Virus record (IMG/VR): IMGVR_UViG_3300025889_001150
Location: 1 to 20,971 of that record
Direction: 5' to 3' (one strand)
DNA: 20,971 nucleotides
Source of the DNA: a virus
A model generated the notes under the pieces. It was not told the origin of the DNA. It ran no database searches and was given only the letters and a program-made list of their open reading frames with translations. This document shows positions 6,561 to 14,165 of this stretch, one piece after another; position 1 is the stretch's first letter, and every line of letters begins with the position of its first letter. The translations under genes were made by a program, and so were the position numbers.

Positions 6561-6589
6561 ATTATAGTGGATAAAGCAAATTATGTCAA
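6561..6589 (-). promoter_or_regulatory. Leftward sigma70 promoter
   Basis: TTGACA (6584-6589), 17 bases, TATAAT (6561-6566) on the minus strand, with flank AAATAGTTC. It lies immediately after the stop of the EF-hand gene and drives the 54-residue gene. Confidence 0.9.
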
Positions 6590-6592
6590 GAA

Positions 6593-6919
6593 CTATTTTT
6601 TACCTACTGCGTCGGCAGCAAAAAATGCCGAAACCAATACTGCAATTGATGCGAAGTATGTTGGTGCGATATCTGCAATTAGATTGGCTGCAGTTTCAAG
6701 ACCAAATAGGGAAGTGCAAAAGATACCAAAAGGATAGAGCAATAAACCAAAGAGCGAAAACCAGGCCATTTTACGAATCGCGTCACGTTGCGCATCTTTA
6801 TCCTCCAATTCCTTACGCTTGAACTCCATGTGCATATCCCATTCTTCTTTTGAGATATGTCCATCACCGTTTGCATCAATGCTTTTTGCTACTTCAGAGT
6901 CTACTGTATGTTCACTCAT
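6593..6919 (-). CDS. EF-hand membrane protein
   Basis: A 108-residue protein with one canonical EF-hand calcium-binding loop at residues 15-26 (D15, N17, D19, E26) in the N-terminal soluble part, then two predicted membrane helices at about 51-73 and 83-104. The topology, two helices with a short soluble domain, is compatible with a holin or a calcium-sensing membrane regulator. Starts behind GGAGGG and overlaps the lipase stop by 8 bases. It is the last gene of the long leftward unit. Function inferred only from architecture. Confidence 0.75.
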   Translation of the reverse strand: MSEHTVDSEVAKSIDANGDGHISKEEWDMHMEFKRKELEDKDAQRDAIRKMAWFSLFGLLLYPFGIFCTSLFGLETAANLIADIAPTYFASIAVLVSAFFAADAVGKK

Positions 6920-7652
6920 TTACCCAGCCCTCCAGGTGTTTTGCATATTCTGTGATGCTATGATCAGAGAAGTTATCAATTCGACCCTCTTTCAGGCCCA
7001 TCCACATACCACGAAACTTATCTTTTACACGCTGCCAACCAGTAAGATTTCTCACCTTTCCATAGGCATTAATGTACATTGAAGTGCCGTGATGTTTGAA
7101 ACCCATAAATGCGGGAGGAACAGTAGTAACGATATCGTTATTATTTCTCCAGCGATAATGACGAATACCTAAACTCTTGCAGTATTTATTCCAGCCAACA
7201 CGAGGCGAACCGTAAGTGTAGAGAGCTTCAATATTGTGCATCGTCGGGTCAAGCTGACAGCGAGAAGCCACAATCGTAGCCATTGCTGCTCCGAGACTAT
7301 GACCACAGAACCAAACATGCTTTTGCTTATCACACTTTTCAAGATCAGCTTTAATCATTGGCCAGAGTTCGTCAACTTCTGATTTAAATCCTTTATGCAC
7401 ACGACCCACCGTTTCAGCAAGTACAGGAATTGCACGTAAATCTGCCTTGATATCATTAAATTCACTCGGCTGCGTGCCCCTGCACGCAATCACAATATCC
7501 GTTTGATCTTCAAATTTATAAGCCTGGGCTCCATCTTTATTGTAAAAAGTCGCATTAAATTGCTGGAATGACGGCAAGCCATCTTCATATGCTGCTTCCG
7601 CCATTCGAGCAAACAAATGACTTTTTTGAGGTAAAGTCATTTCATTGATCAT
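6912..7652 (-). CDS. Class 3 lipase (alpha/beta hydrolase)
   Basis: The 246-residue protein has the lipase class 3 signature: CRGT (57-60) for the oxyanion region, nucleophile elbow GHSLG (117-121, Ser119), YTYGSPRVGW (145-154), catalytic Asp in NNDIVTTVPP (D173) and a His in FKHHGT near 187-188. It would hydrolyse acyl glycerols or phospholipids. No signal peptide is visible. The ATG overlaps the stop of a holin-like gene by 4 bases. The setting among membrane proteins suggests attack on host membrane lipid during lysis, or lipid remodelling; this is inference. The longer frame upstream overlaps the holin-like gene and is rejected. Confidence 0.85.
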   Translation of the reverse strand: MINEMTLPQKSHLFARMAEAAYEDGLPSFQQFNATFYNKDGAQAYKFEDQTDIVIACRGTQPSEFNDIKADLRAIPVLAETVGRVHKGFKSEVDELWPMIKADLEKCDKQKHVWFCGHSLGAAMATIVASRCQLDPTMHNIEALYTYGSPRVGWNKYCKSLGIRHYRWRNNNDIVTTVPPAFMGFKHHGTSMYINAYGKVRNLTGWQRVKDKFRGMWMGLKEGRIDNFSDHSITEYAKHLEGWVNE

Positions 7653-7810
7653 TTTTCTTTTTTCCACAACGTCCATGCTCCGTAACCGAGCAAGCCGTAG
7701 GCAGCCAGTTTTGACAGCGGGCCTAAAATCAAAATTGCCGCTCCAGCAGCAACCATAATCGCACCATCCCAAGAAGTACGTTCTTTCAATCTATCAAGAA
7801 TCCAGTTCAT
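7649..7810 (-). CDS. Small holin-like membrane protein, 53 aa
   Basis: Starts behind GGAGGGG in an ATGA overlap with the preceding gene. N-terminal amphipathic segment (ILDRLKERTSWDG), then a hydrophobic stretch at about residues 17-45 able to form one or two helices, and a basic tail (WKKEK). Similar small proteins with a LKERTSWDG-like start are common in marine myophages and are often suspected holins. Followed directly by the lipase. Confidence 0.65.
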   Translation of the reverse strand: MNWILDRLKERTSWDGAIMVAAGAAILILGPLSKLAAYGLLGYGAWTLWKKEK

Positions 7811-8076
7811 TTCCCCTCCAGTTTTTCCAGACGAGCTTCAAGTTCGTCGATTTTCTTTGTAACGAAAGGATATTTGGTTCTCCAAGCATCCGTTGGCTGC
7901 TCGAACCAAGTAAGTCCCCACCGCTCTACCAAGTAATCTAAAAATTGATCCAGCTTTGCATAACACCACAAGCCTGCTCGCGTATCTTTAAAGTACGCAA
8001 GAAAGGCGGCTCCCGCAAGAGAACCGCCGATTGCAGTGTAGATCCAAAGTGTATCTTCAAACATTCGGTCTAACAT
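7807..8076 (-). CDS. Membrane protein with C-terminal coiled coil, 89 aa
   Basis: One hydrophobic helix at about residues 10-29 (LWIYTAIGGSLAGAAFLAYF) followed by a soluble part ending in a short coiled coil (KKIDELEARLEKLEG). It starts in a TAATG overlap behind GAGGAAAA. Function unknown; the position next to holin-like and lipase genes suggests an envelope role. Confidence 0.6.
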   Translation of the reverse strand: MLDRMFEDTLWIYTAIGGSLAGAAFLAYFKDTRAGLWCYAKLDQFLDYLVERWGLTWFEQPTDAWRTKYPFVTKKIDELEARLEKLEGK

Positions 8077-8270
8077 TAATTTTCCTCGGCAATCGTTGCA
8101 ATTGCATTCTTGGAAAGTTGAAATTCTTTCCCATCAGGTCTCTTGAGAGGAATAAAATTACGCTCATCATTCAGAACCCAGTCAAGTGCTCTTCCTTTTA
8201 AAGCGTTATAGTCTTCTTCAAGTGTCCCTGTTACTACGTGTCCATTGGTAAGTGTGATTTTGACTTTCAT
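8076..8270 (-). CDS. Hypothetical protein, 64 aa
   Basis: A small soluble protein beginning MKVKITLTNGHVVTGTLEED, a pattern of beta strands that suggests an SH3- or Sm-like barrel. Overlaps its upstream neighbour by 4 bases and its downstream neighbour by 1 base. Function unknown. Confidence 0.6.
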   Translation of the reverse strand: MKVKITLTNGHVVTGTLEEDYNALKGRALDWVLNDERNFIPLKRPDGKEFQLSKNAIATIAEEN

Positions 8271-8368
8271 AGTAGTACCAACCCTACTAAAAAGCCGATA
8301 TTAAGACCAATTGAACAAGTCAATAAAAAGTCTCGCCCATAGCTTCGCTGTACGAACTCTATTACCAT
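8267..8368 (-). CDS. Possible 33-aa membrane peptide
   Basis: An ATG preceded by GGGGGGAG opens a 33-codon frame with a hydrophobic C-terminal half (CSIGLNIGFLVGLVLL), ending in an ATGA overlap with the next gene. Too short to classify. Confidence 0.5.
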   Translation of the reverse strand: MVIEFVQRSYGRDFLLTCSIGLNIGFLVGLVLL

Positions 8369-8389
8369 AACTCCCCCCGAGCTGTGGTG

Positions 8390-8848
8390 CTAGTTTGCTA
8401 ATGGATTATCTAAAGCTGTCTGGATCTTTTTTCCTAATCTATCTTCTAGCGCCTGGAGCTTGAGCTCCGTATCGTTATAGAGGCTATCCCTCTTGTTGTC
8501 GAACCTTTCAGTTGCTTTGTCAATCATTTCAGCAACCTTAGTATCATTCTCACGAACCATATCTTCGACTCGATCTACATTTTTCTCCATGCGATTAAAG
8601 TCATCACGCAGATCATTCTTAATGCTGCGTGAGTAGTCTATTGCTTCGTCAAGTTTTGTTTCGATGACTGCGTTGCGAGCTGCAATCGCATCAGTGTCAA
8701 TATTTGCAATAATCTCTTTCATGTCCATGTAGTCTTTGTAAAATTCAAAGACACCCCATGTAGCTCCACCTAACGTCGAGAGAGCAGTCAGAAGAACCAT
8801 CATCTTCCCACCCTTGAAAGTCATACCCCCGAATTCAACTTCCGCCAT
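8390..8848 (-). CDS. Membrane-anchored coiled-coil protein, 152 aa
   Basis: A short N-terminal domain with one hydrophobic segment at about residues 16-37 (MMVLLTALSTLGGATWGVF) is followed by about 100 residues of charged helix with heptad-like spacing. I recall comparable proteins from marine phages, but no function. It could form an oligomeric stalk anchored in the inner membrane. Confidence 0.65.
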   Translation of the reverse strand: MAEVEFGGMTFKGGKMMVLLTALSTLGGATWGVFEFYKDYMDMKEIIANIDTDAIAARNAVIETKLDEAIDYSRSIKNDLRDDFNRMEKNVDRVEDMVRENDTKVAEMIDKATERFDNKRDSLYNDTELKLQALEDRLGKKIQTALDNPLAN

Positions 8849-8850
8849 AG

Positions 8851-9261
8851 TTAGTTCTCAAATTGTAGTGCCTGAAGATTGTTCAATTCCTGTCGAAGCT
8901 TGATAAGTTCTAATCTCTGTTTCTCAAGTTCAATTCGATACAGTTTTGTACAATCAATACGTTCCTTTGGTGCTCCAATCGGTATATTTATCTTCGCATA
9001 CACACCAATGTCGCGAATAAATTTTCTATCGTCTACCGGAGCGTCTGGATTCAGGTAGAGAGTTTCATATGGATTATGTTGGTTAAGAATACCAACAACA
9101 CCGAACTCCACGCTTTTGGCAGCTCCGATTGCCATTGAACAATCGACATTGCCAGATCGAATACGGTCTTGTTGATAGCCTCCACTCGTATTTGGTAAGT
9201 TTAAATTCAGAGAGCTCGAAGCTCCCATTAGCAGTGGCAGAACTAAAAGTAGATATTTCAT
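8851..9261 (-). CDS. Exported protein, 136 aa
   Basis: The start at 9261 gives a clean signal peptide (MKYLLLVLPLLMGASS) and an ATGA overlap with the preceding gene behind GAAGG; an upstream extension would destroy the signal. Two cysteines at about 43 and 108 could form a disulphide, and the C-terminus is a coiled coil (ELEKQRLELIKLRQELNNL). The product would be periplasmic or outer-membrane associated. Last of six exported proteins encoded in a row. Confidence 0.65.
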   Translation of the reverse strand: MKYLLLVLPLLMGASSSLNLNLPNTSGGYQQDRIRSGNVDCSMAIGAAKSVEFGVVGILNQHNPYETLYLNPDAPVDDRKFIRDIGVYAKINIPIGAPKERIDCTKLYRIELEKQRLELIKLRQELNNLQALQFEN

Positions 9262-9638
9262 TGGACCTTCGAGCAAATTCGTGATGAAATTGAAGTAATT
9301 TGCTTTGTTTGTCCTGCCAAAATCTTTGACTTTGAACAAATATACTTTACTCTGTCTGCATCCTGCTGGCGTATAAATACGCGAATGTCTTTTCTTTCCA
9401 GGTATTTAATTCGCACAATTCGATCACCGCTCAGTGCAAATGGAACACCACCCCAGTCTTTATCAAATACTCCAAACTCAAAATACTCAACATCCTGTCT
9501 CATGTTGAGAAGATTCATGTCAGCTTTCCAAATCTTTGCTACATACGAAGGAGCAAGTTTTGGGTAGGCTGGCGTAAACTGGTGGGCCATTGCTGACCCA
9601 CCAAAAAGTGCTGTTACTAATATTATAAAGCGATACAT
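9258..9638 (-). CDS. Exported protein, 126 aa
   Basis: Signal peptide MYRFIILVTALFGGSAMA with an AxA-type site near residue 18, then a beta-rich region and two C-terminal cysteines (CSKSK, ICSKVQ). Overlaps the preceding gene by 16 bases. The features suggest a periplasmic, disulphide-bonded protein, possibly chaperone-like; the family is not recognised. Confidence 0.65.
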   Translation of the reverse strand: MYRFIILVTALFGGSAMAHQFTPAYPKLAPSYVAKIWKADMNLLNMRQDVEYFEFGVFDKDWGGVPFALSGDRIVRIKYLERKDIRVFIRQQDADRVKYICSKSKILAGQTKQITSISSRICSKVQ

Positions 9639-10123
9639 TCAGCGTTCACCACGGCGTTATAAGAGCCCGCAGGGAACGACTTTTGATAGCCATATTCAGC
9701 TACAGAAGAAACTTTAAACCAAGTAGAACCTGCTACTGTTAAATCAAAATCAGTAACATTGTTATACTCAATCTTATCAGCTTCATAAGAAGCCATCGCT
9801 ACATCAGATACTTCGTGAACTTCCGTCTCGCCAGTCCACGTAACGGTATCGTCAAGTGATGGGCTGCTCGTAAATTCTTCTGGATGTGAAATCGAGGCTT
9901 TGTAATAGTCTGCGCTAATTACGTCATATCGGATGATGGGTAAAACACCCCCATCGGCTGCTGCGGTGCTCAGTTTGTATGGAACAGGGTTGCCATAAAC
10001 ACCAGTAGTTTCAGTAGTAATTACACACTTTGCTTCTACTGTCCCTTCAATCGGTGCTTCCTCTGCCAGCGCACTTCCGGCGCATAGCAACAGACCCCCT
10101 GCAATCAGGTTTCTTACGTTCAT
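9623..10123 (-). CDS. Exported pilin- or fimbria-like protein, 166 aa
   Basis: Signal peptide MNVRNLIAGGLLLCAGSALA (cleavage after ALA, residue 20). The mature part begins with a cysteine-containing strand (EAKCVITTETTGVYGNP) and ends in VVNAECIAL, so Cys33 and the cysteine near residue 163 may pair, as in Ig-like fimbrial subunits. Related proteins occur in marine phages as far as I recall; their role is unknown. Strong GAGGGGGG ribosome binding site. Confidence 0.65.
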   Translation of the reverse strand: MNVRNLIAGGLLLCAGSALAEEAPIEGTVEAKCVITTETTGVYGNPVPYKLSTAAADGGVLPIIRYDVISADYYKASISHPEEFTSSPSLDDTVTWTGETEVHEVSDVAMASYEADKIEYNNVTDFDLTVAGSTWFKVSSVAEYGYQKSFPAGSYNAVVNAECIAL

Positions 10124-10137
10124 AGAGTTTCCCCCCT

Positions 10138-11013
10138 CTAATCCTTGTACTGTGATTGTACCATTTCTTCATGGAGCAACTGTTGTGCTAAGCCTACTCG
10201 CTTTCCTTGGGAATTCGACGGCAGTGTGGCGTCTGGAATTTCTACTTCTTCTTTGTACACTCTACCATCCAGCACAGATAAATATGTTGGTGGAATATAA
10301 TTCATCGCCATAAGCTCTGCGTGTCTGGCCTGAGCTTCTGCACTAAGAACTAGTGAGTTGATTCCTCCCAAGAGGGCTTCGAGTCCGCCTAGTTTTTCAA
10401 TTTTCTCCATTCTTTCACGATCCTCTTGCTCTTCTTCATCTTCATCGTCTTCGGCTTTTCGCTCAAGTTCGTCTTGAATGAATTCATCATCCAAAGGATC
10501 TTTCACATATTCCATTCCGTCGATAACGGTTACAAGAAAAGGATCGATATACCCTGGACACGTTGGATTGCTCTGCGGGTCAAAACAGGGTTCGTATTGG
10601 TAATTATAAATTACCGTTGCATCAGAGACTGTTCCGAAGCCTTCAACTTCAATGGAACCTTGTCCCCACCTCTCAAGTGGAATATCTCCCACCTGAACTA
10701 ACTTATTAATCGTGTTTCCAGGACGGTATGACCAGTCGTCTGTCTCCCGAAAAATATATCCTGGACCTTGTGCATCTTCATTTTGTACGTGCACAAGCAT
10801 ATAATCATTGGTATCTTTTGTAACCGTATAGCGATAAATTACACTTCCAACAGTCAATCCGGCTTGCTGAGGAAGAATAGAATTCATACTCCATCCCAAG
10901 CCAAATGCCGCTGCGTTTGGTGTCTGCCCGTAGACAGTACTTAGCTCGCTAGAGTAGGAGTAAGAAGAGCAGGCTAGCAACGCCAGCCCCACCAAGAAGT
11001 GTCTTCGTACCAT
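10138..11013 (-). CDS. Exported protein with acidic helical segment, 291 aa
   Basis: A signal peptide (about residues 1-22, ending SSYSYS) is followed by a beta-rich domain of about 150 residues, a cysteine pair near CFDPQSNPTC, an acidic charged helix around 185-210 (EDDEDEEEQEDRERMEK), and a C-terminal part. It overlaps the preceding gene by 65 bases, unusually long for this window. Not recognised; likely part of the same envelope-exported system as its neighbours. Confidence 0.65.
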   Translation of the reverse strand: MVRRHFLVGLALLACSSYSYSSELSTVYGQTPNAAAFGLGWSMNSILPQQAGLTVGSVIYRYTVTKDTNDYMLVHVQNEDAQGPGYIFRETDDWSYRPGNTINKLVQVGDIPLERWGQGSIEVEGFGTVSDATVIYNYQYEPCFDPQSNPTCPGYIDPFLVTVIDGMEYVKDPLDDEFIQDELERKAEDDEDEEEQEDRERMEKIEKLGGLEALLGGINSLVLSAEAQARHAELMAMNYIPPTYLSVLDGRVYKEEVEIPDATLPSNSQGKRVGLAQQLLHEEMVQSQYKD

Positions 11014-11506
11014 CGCTTATACCTTTTTCTTTGCCTTCACCTTGTGGTTGAGCACTTTCGTCTCCCTCCCAGGCGGCCTTCGCCGCATCTCCAATCATGC
11101 CATCATAGGGGCAAGGAGTTCCTGCAGCCATCATTGCATCAAAGACTCGTTTGTCTTGACACATTGTGGAAACTGCGGCAACTTTCATTCCCATATCGTA
11201 GAGAGTTTTTGAAAGTTTCAATCGCTCGCAGTTCATATCTCTCACAGTTTTACCCGCTGAGAGACCTAAAATCTGTGTTTGCACAGCTCCTGCAATTCCG
11301 ACAGTACACAAATCACTGTTTGAATTATTCATAGTTGGCAGAATTGCAGAAGGCGGAGGCGACCTTAAAGTTGTATCCGTTTTACTATCTGTAATTACTG
11401 TGCTATTTGTTGTAGCTTCAGTTCTTATTGTATCATCTACGGGGGCTTCGGCTGCTGTAGCCGAAAAAGCTACAAATGTAGCCAAAATTAATACAAGTCT
11501 TACCAT
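10949..11506 (-). CDS. Exported protein with C-terminal membrane helix, 185 aa
   Basis: Signal peptide at about residues 1-19 (MVRLVLILATFVAFSATAA), a threonine-rich linker, a helical domain with several cysteines (two of them in CQDKRVF and TPCPYDG), and a C-terminal hydrophobic anchor (GGAGVASLLFLLLL). This would place the domain in the periplasm, anchored by its tail. Starts in a short overlap with the upstream gene. Confidence 0.65.
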   Translation of the reverse strand: MVRLVLILATFVAFSATAAEAPVDDTIRTEATTNSTVITDSKTDTTLRSPPPSAILPTMNNSNSDLCTVGIAGAVQTQILGLSAGKTVRDMNCERLKLSKTLYDMGMKVAAVSTMCQDKRVFDAMMAAGTPCPYDGMIGDAAKAAWEGDESAQPQGEGKEKGISDGTKTLLGGAGVASLLFLLLL

Positions 11507-11841
11507 GTATACCGAATCTCCGTCTCTAATTTAGTTTTAGAGTCCATCCCCCGTTCCCTTTTTCCTTCAAGCTTACCCTTAATTATAAGAGTATCTGATA
11601 GTTTCGTTTTGTATCCTCCTTCCCAGGAAGAGCCGCCGGTCATGTGCCCGGCTTCAAAATAAATACTTCTACCAGGTACAAGTGATTTCTTTTCATATCC
11701 AAAGCGTGTATGGTTTACCTGGTCTTTTATTTTAAAATCTTTATACTCTACTTCAGACTTAATTTCAATGTAAGGACCGGCATAGACATCACAAGCTGCC
11801 AAAACGCAAAGAATACCGATACACAAAACTAACCATCTCAT
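11500..11841 (-). CDS. Exported beta-rich protein, 113 aa
   Basis: The signal sequence MRWLVLCIGILCVLAACDVYA is followed by about 90 residues of alternating strands ending in ETEIRYTW; the final aromatic residue recalls outer-membrane beta-barrel proteins. LAAC could be read as a lipobox (Cys17), so a lipoprotein is possible. The start is a TAATG overlap with the fibre gene. Function unknown. Confidence 0.6.
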   Translation of the reverse strand: MRWLVLCIGILCVLAACDVYAGPYIEIKSEVEYKDFKIKDQVNHTRFGYEKKSLVPGRSIYFEAGHMTGGSSWEGGYKTKLSDTLIIKGKLEGKRERGMDSKTKLETEIRYTW

Positions 11842-13640
11842 TAGTCTTCAATCCAAGTAAGAGTACCCTCGCCCTGTCTATTTGAAGTACCTCCCACAAT
11901 ATTAATACCTACGGTCAATATATTATTTGGAGGTACAGCAATTCGTAAATTTTCAAGATCTACAGTTTGTGGAGCGTCTTTCGAAAGAGTAAAAGAGGCT
12001 AAAGGATCTTCAAGAGTAATTTCTCCAGCAACATCTGAATAAGATACATGACTATTTGGACCTATATTTTTCCAAACGTGATCCACGCTGTTAGTGGGAT
12101 TTAAAAATAAATAAACAGACCCAAAAGTGTTAGCTTGAGCTGTAATTGCAGCACTTAATTGTTTAATTAAAACTTCTCTTAAATTAATTTTATTATCAAA
12201 AGTAAGTTTATTTTTAATACTGAAGAGATGAGATACCACACCACTTGATAGCCCAGATTTGCTAGCAGCATGAGTAGAGGGAAAGGAAGTTGTATTAATA
12301 CTACCTTCAATTGCTCCCATCATTGAAGCGCCTTCAACAACTATATTTTTTCCAATACCTCCAAGACTTGCCGCAACATAGCCAAGTTTCATTGAAGGAT
12401 TGTCAAGGTGTACATCTGCATTTGAGTTTGCGTAAGTTTCGATATGAAAAGGAATCATTGCACCTACAGGATCTTCAATGGCATATTGAATACGCCCAGC
12501 TCCTAACCAACGAAGATTAATTTGAAATACATTTAATTTCGTGGGGTCGAAAGTCATACCTGAAGGGCCAGTTCCATCAAGTTTATCCAAAGTAAAAGAG
12601 TCTTGATAAGTCCAATTTGTAGTATGAGCTACTCCTGTTTGAGCAACTGTTAAAGTATATGTACCACCAGGACTTGCGTCACTTGTAACACTAAAAGCAC
12701 CTGCCAAAGGTCCAACACTTGTAGAAAGAGCCGTAACTGTATTTTCACTCCACTCAAGAATCCATTTTGCAGCTATGGTTCCGTTTGCAGTTAAGGCATC
12801 ATAGATTTCTTTTGCTTGTCCTGCTGGAGTAGTTGCTACCGAAGCAAAAACTACAACATCATCATTCAAAGTAACAGTTAGATTTTCTCCAGTATCTACA
12901 GTAAGAACTTGAATTTTTTGGATATGGGCCTTTCCACCATTCTGACGAAGTACACCAAACTTTCTTCCGTCAAAACCAACTTGAAGTCCTTGTTCTTGTG
13001 TAAAAAACCCAGCACGTTGTGAATATCCCTCTACCCCAAGAGGAACGCCGTCATAAGTTTCTCCTACGATAGTTCCGGCCGTTTCTGCTAGAGCATTTCC
13101 TGCACCATAAAAAGTAAAGTTATCTGAATCAACAAAAGTAATAGGACCAAAAGTTCCATTAAAGTTTGTAGTTCCTGAAATATTTATATAGTCGCCTGTA
13201 GAAAGACGGTGGTTTATAGCTTCTACGGATACTGTTCCAGTTCCACTAATGTTTGTAATACTTGTAGAAACTTGAGTAAACTTTGCGGTAAATCGTCCAA
13301 GCATACCCTGACCAGGACGATAGCGAACTGCTCGACGAGAACGAATAACCCCATAACCATATAAGCTAGTTCCTGTCTCACATCTCATTAGAGTTCCTGT
13401 ACTAGAAACAGTTCCTCCAAGAGCGTTATAAGTCTCAAACTTTCGAGAGTCTAGACCATAGAGACCGTCAAGTTGAATTACAGGATTTATACCTACAGCA
13501 ATAGGCTCCCCAAAAGCAGAGATTGCAGAAGCTTCAATTCCTGTAGATAAGTGACCATATCGATCCGTTAAAATAACTGTATCGCTATTTTCATCACGAA
13601 AATGGTTATATTTTTGATTGTCTCTATTAAATTCGGCCAT
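11841..13640 (-). CDS. Phage structural or fibre protein, 599 aa
   Basis: The largest gene in the window. The N-terminal region (GEPIAVGINPVIQLDGLYG, then RSRRAVRYRPGQGMLGRFTA) is a segment I recall from virion proteins of marine phages. Residues about 130-185 form a small beta module of the HxLSTGDxxxISG...NG...DxDxFTF type found in fibre proteins. The rest is beta-rich, Ser/Thr/Gly-rich and lacks a signal peptide. Likely a tail fibre, whisker or capsid-decoration protein. Preceded by two small basic genes. Confidence 0.72.
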   Translation of the reverse strand: MAEFNRDNQKYNHFRDENSDTVILTDRYGHLSTGIEASAISAFGEPIAVGINPVIQLDGLYGLDSRKFETYNALGGTVSSTGTLMRCETGTSLYGYGVIRSRRAVRYRPGQGMLGRFTAKFTQVSTSITNISGTGTVSVEAINHRLSTGDYINISGTTNFNGTFGPITFVDSDNFTFYGAGNALAETAGTIVGETYDGVPLGVEGYSQRAGFFTQEQGLQVGFDGRKFGVLRQNGGKAHIQKIQVLTVDTGENLTVTLNDDVVVFASVATTPAGQAKEIYDALTANGTIAAKWILEWSENTVTALSTSVGPLAGAFSVTSDASPGGTYTLTVAQTGVAHTTNWTYQDSFTLDKLDGTGPSGMTFDPTKLNVFQINLRWLGAGRIQYAIEDPVGAMIPFHIETYANSNADVHLDNPSMKLGYVAASLGGIGKNIVVEGASMMGAIEGSINTTSFPSTHAASKSGLSSGVVSHLFSIKNKLTFDNKINLREVLIKQLSAAITAQANTFGSVYLFLNPTNSVDHVWKNIGPNSHVSYSDVAGEITLEDPLASFTLSKDAPQTVDLENLRIAVPPNNILTVGINIVGGTSNRQGEGTLTWIED

Positions 13641-13946
13641 CTACCATTTTACCTTATTTGCCCAATATGCTGCGGACATTTTGCCCTTCTTTATATTTGC
13701 GGCGTGCCTTGCCTTGAACGAACGGCGACGAGCAGCGTAAGACGAAGACTCACCCTTTTTCTTTGGTGAACCTTTTACGCCTTGCTGCCCAAATCGAATA
13801 GTTTTAACTTTGCTGCCGACTTTTGCGACAACAACATGAGATTTTTTAGGATGCTTTGGAGTACGTTTGGGCTTATTAAAACCAGAAACACCCGCACGTT
13901 TGAGTGCAGGATGTTTTTTACGAACGCTTCTTTTTCTTGCTGCCAC
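13641..13946 (-). CDS. Very basic conserved phage protein, 101 aa
   Basis: Rich in Lys and Arg, with the segments RFGQQGVKGSPKKKGES and FKARHAANIKKGKMSAAYW, which I recall as a conserved small protein next to structural genes in marine phages. Its charge suggests binding to DNA, possibly as a virion-packaged protein; this is inference. The start is GTG behind AAGGAAG, overlapping the previous gene by 29 bases. Confidence 0.7.
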   Translation of the reverse strand: MAARKRSVRKKHPALKRAGVSGFNKPKRTPKHPKKSHVVVAKVGSKVKTIRFGQQGVKGSPKKKGESSSYAARRRSFKARHAANIKKGKMSAAYWANKVKW

Positions 13947-14079
13947 GCTTCTTCCTTTTCTTAAACCCTGCTTTCATCAGAGCATAAGCCTTGGGAGAAA
14001 TAGTAGATTTTTTCTTTGATCTACTAATACCCTTCTTGCGTCTGCGGTTTATATTTGCATACAGTCCGCGAGAGGCCAT
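13918..14079 (-). CDS. Very basic conserved phage protein, 53 aa
   Basis: Starts MASRGLYANINRRR and has a long run of Lys/Arg toward the C-terminus (FKKRKKRGSKKKKRS). The MASRGLYANI start is typical of tiny proteins found in many marine phages, from memory. Start coupled by TAATG to the preceding 22-residue gene. Possibly nucleic-acid binding. Confidence 0.7.
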   Translation of the reverse strand: MASRGLYANINRRRKKGISRSKKKSTISPKAYALMKAGFKKRKKRGSKKKKRS

Positions 14080-14147
14080 TAGTATTTACGCTTTTTAGAA
14101 GATTTTTTCTTCTTCTTCTTCTTCTTTTGCATTGAGTGACGAGCCAT
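14079..14147 (-). CDS. Lysine-rich 22-aa peptide
   Basis: An ATG with a perfect AAGGAG site opens a 22-codon frame: MARHSMQ, eight lysines, then SSKKRKY. Six consecutive AAG codons make it prone to slippage. The strong ribosome binding site and TAATG coupling to the next basic gene support it. Confidence 0.6.
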   Translation of the reverse strand: MARHSMQKKKKKKKKSSKKRKY

Positions 14148-14165
14148 AAAAACTCCTTCGAGACC

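Noticed and set aside
7653-7772. 40-codon upstream extension of the lipase gene
   Set aside because: It overlaps a well-supported holin-like gene in another frame, and the ATGA junction favours the shorter start.
10426-10701. 91-codon + strand frame inside the exported-protein gene
   Set aside because: Antisense to a gene with a signal peptide and good context; no ribosome binding site.
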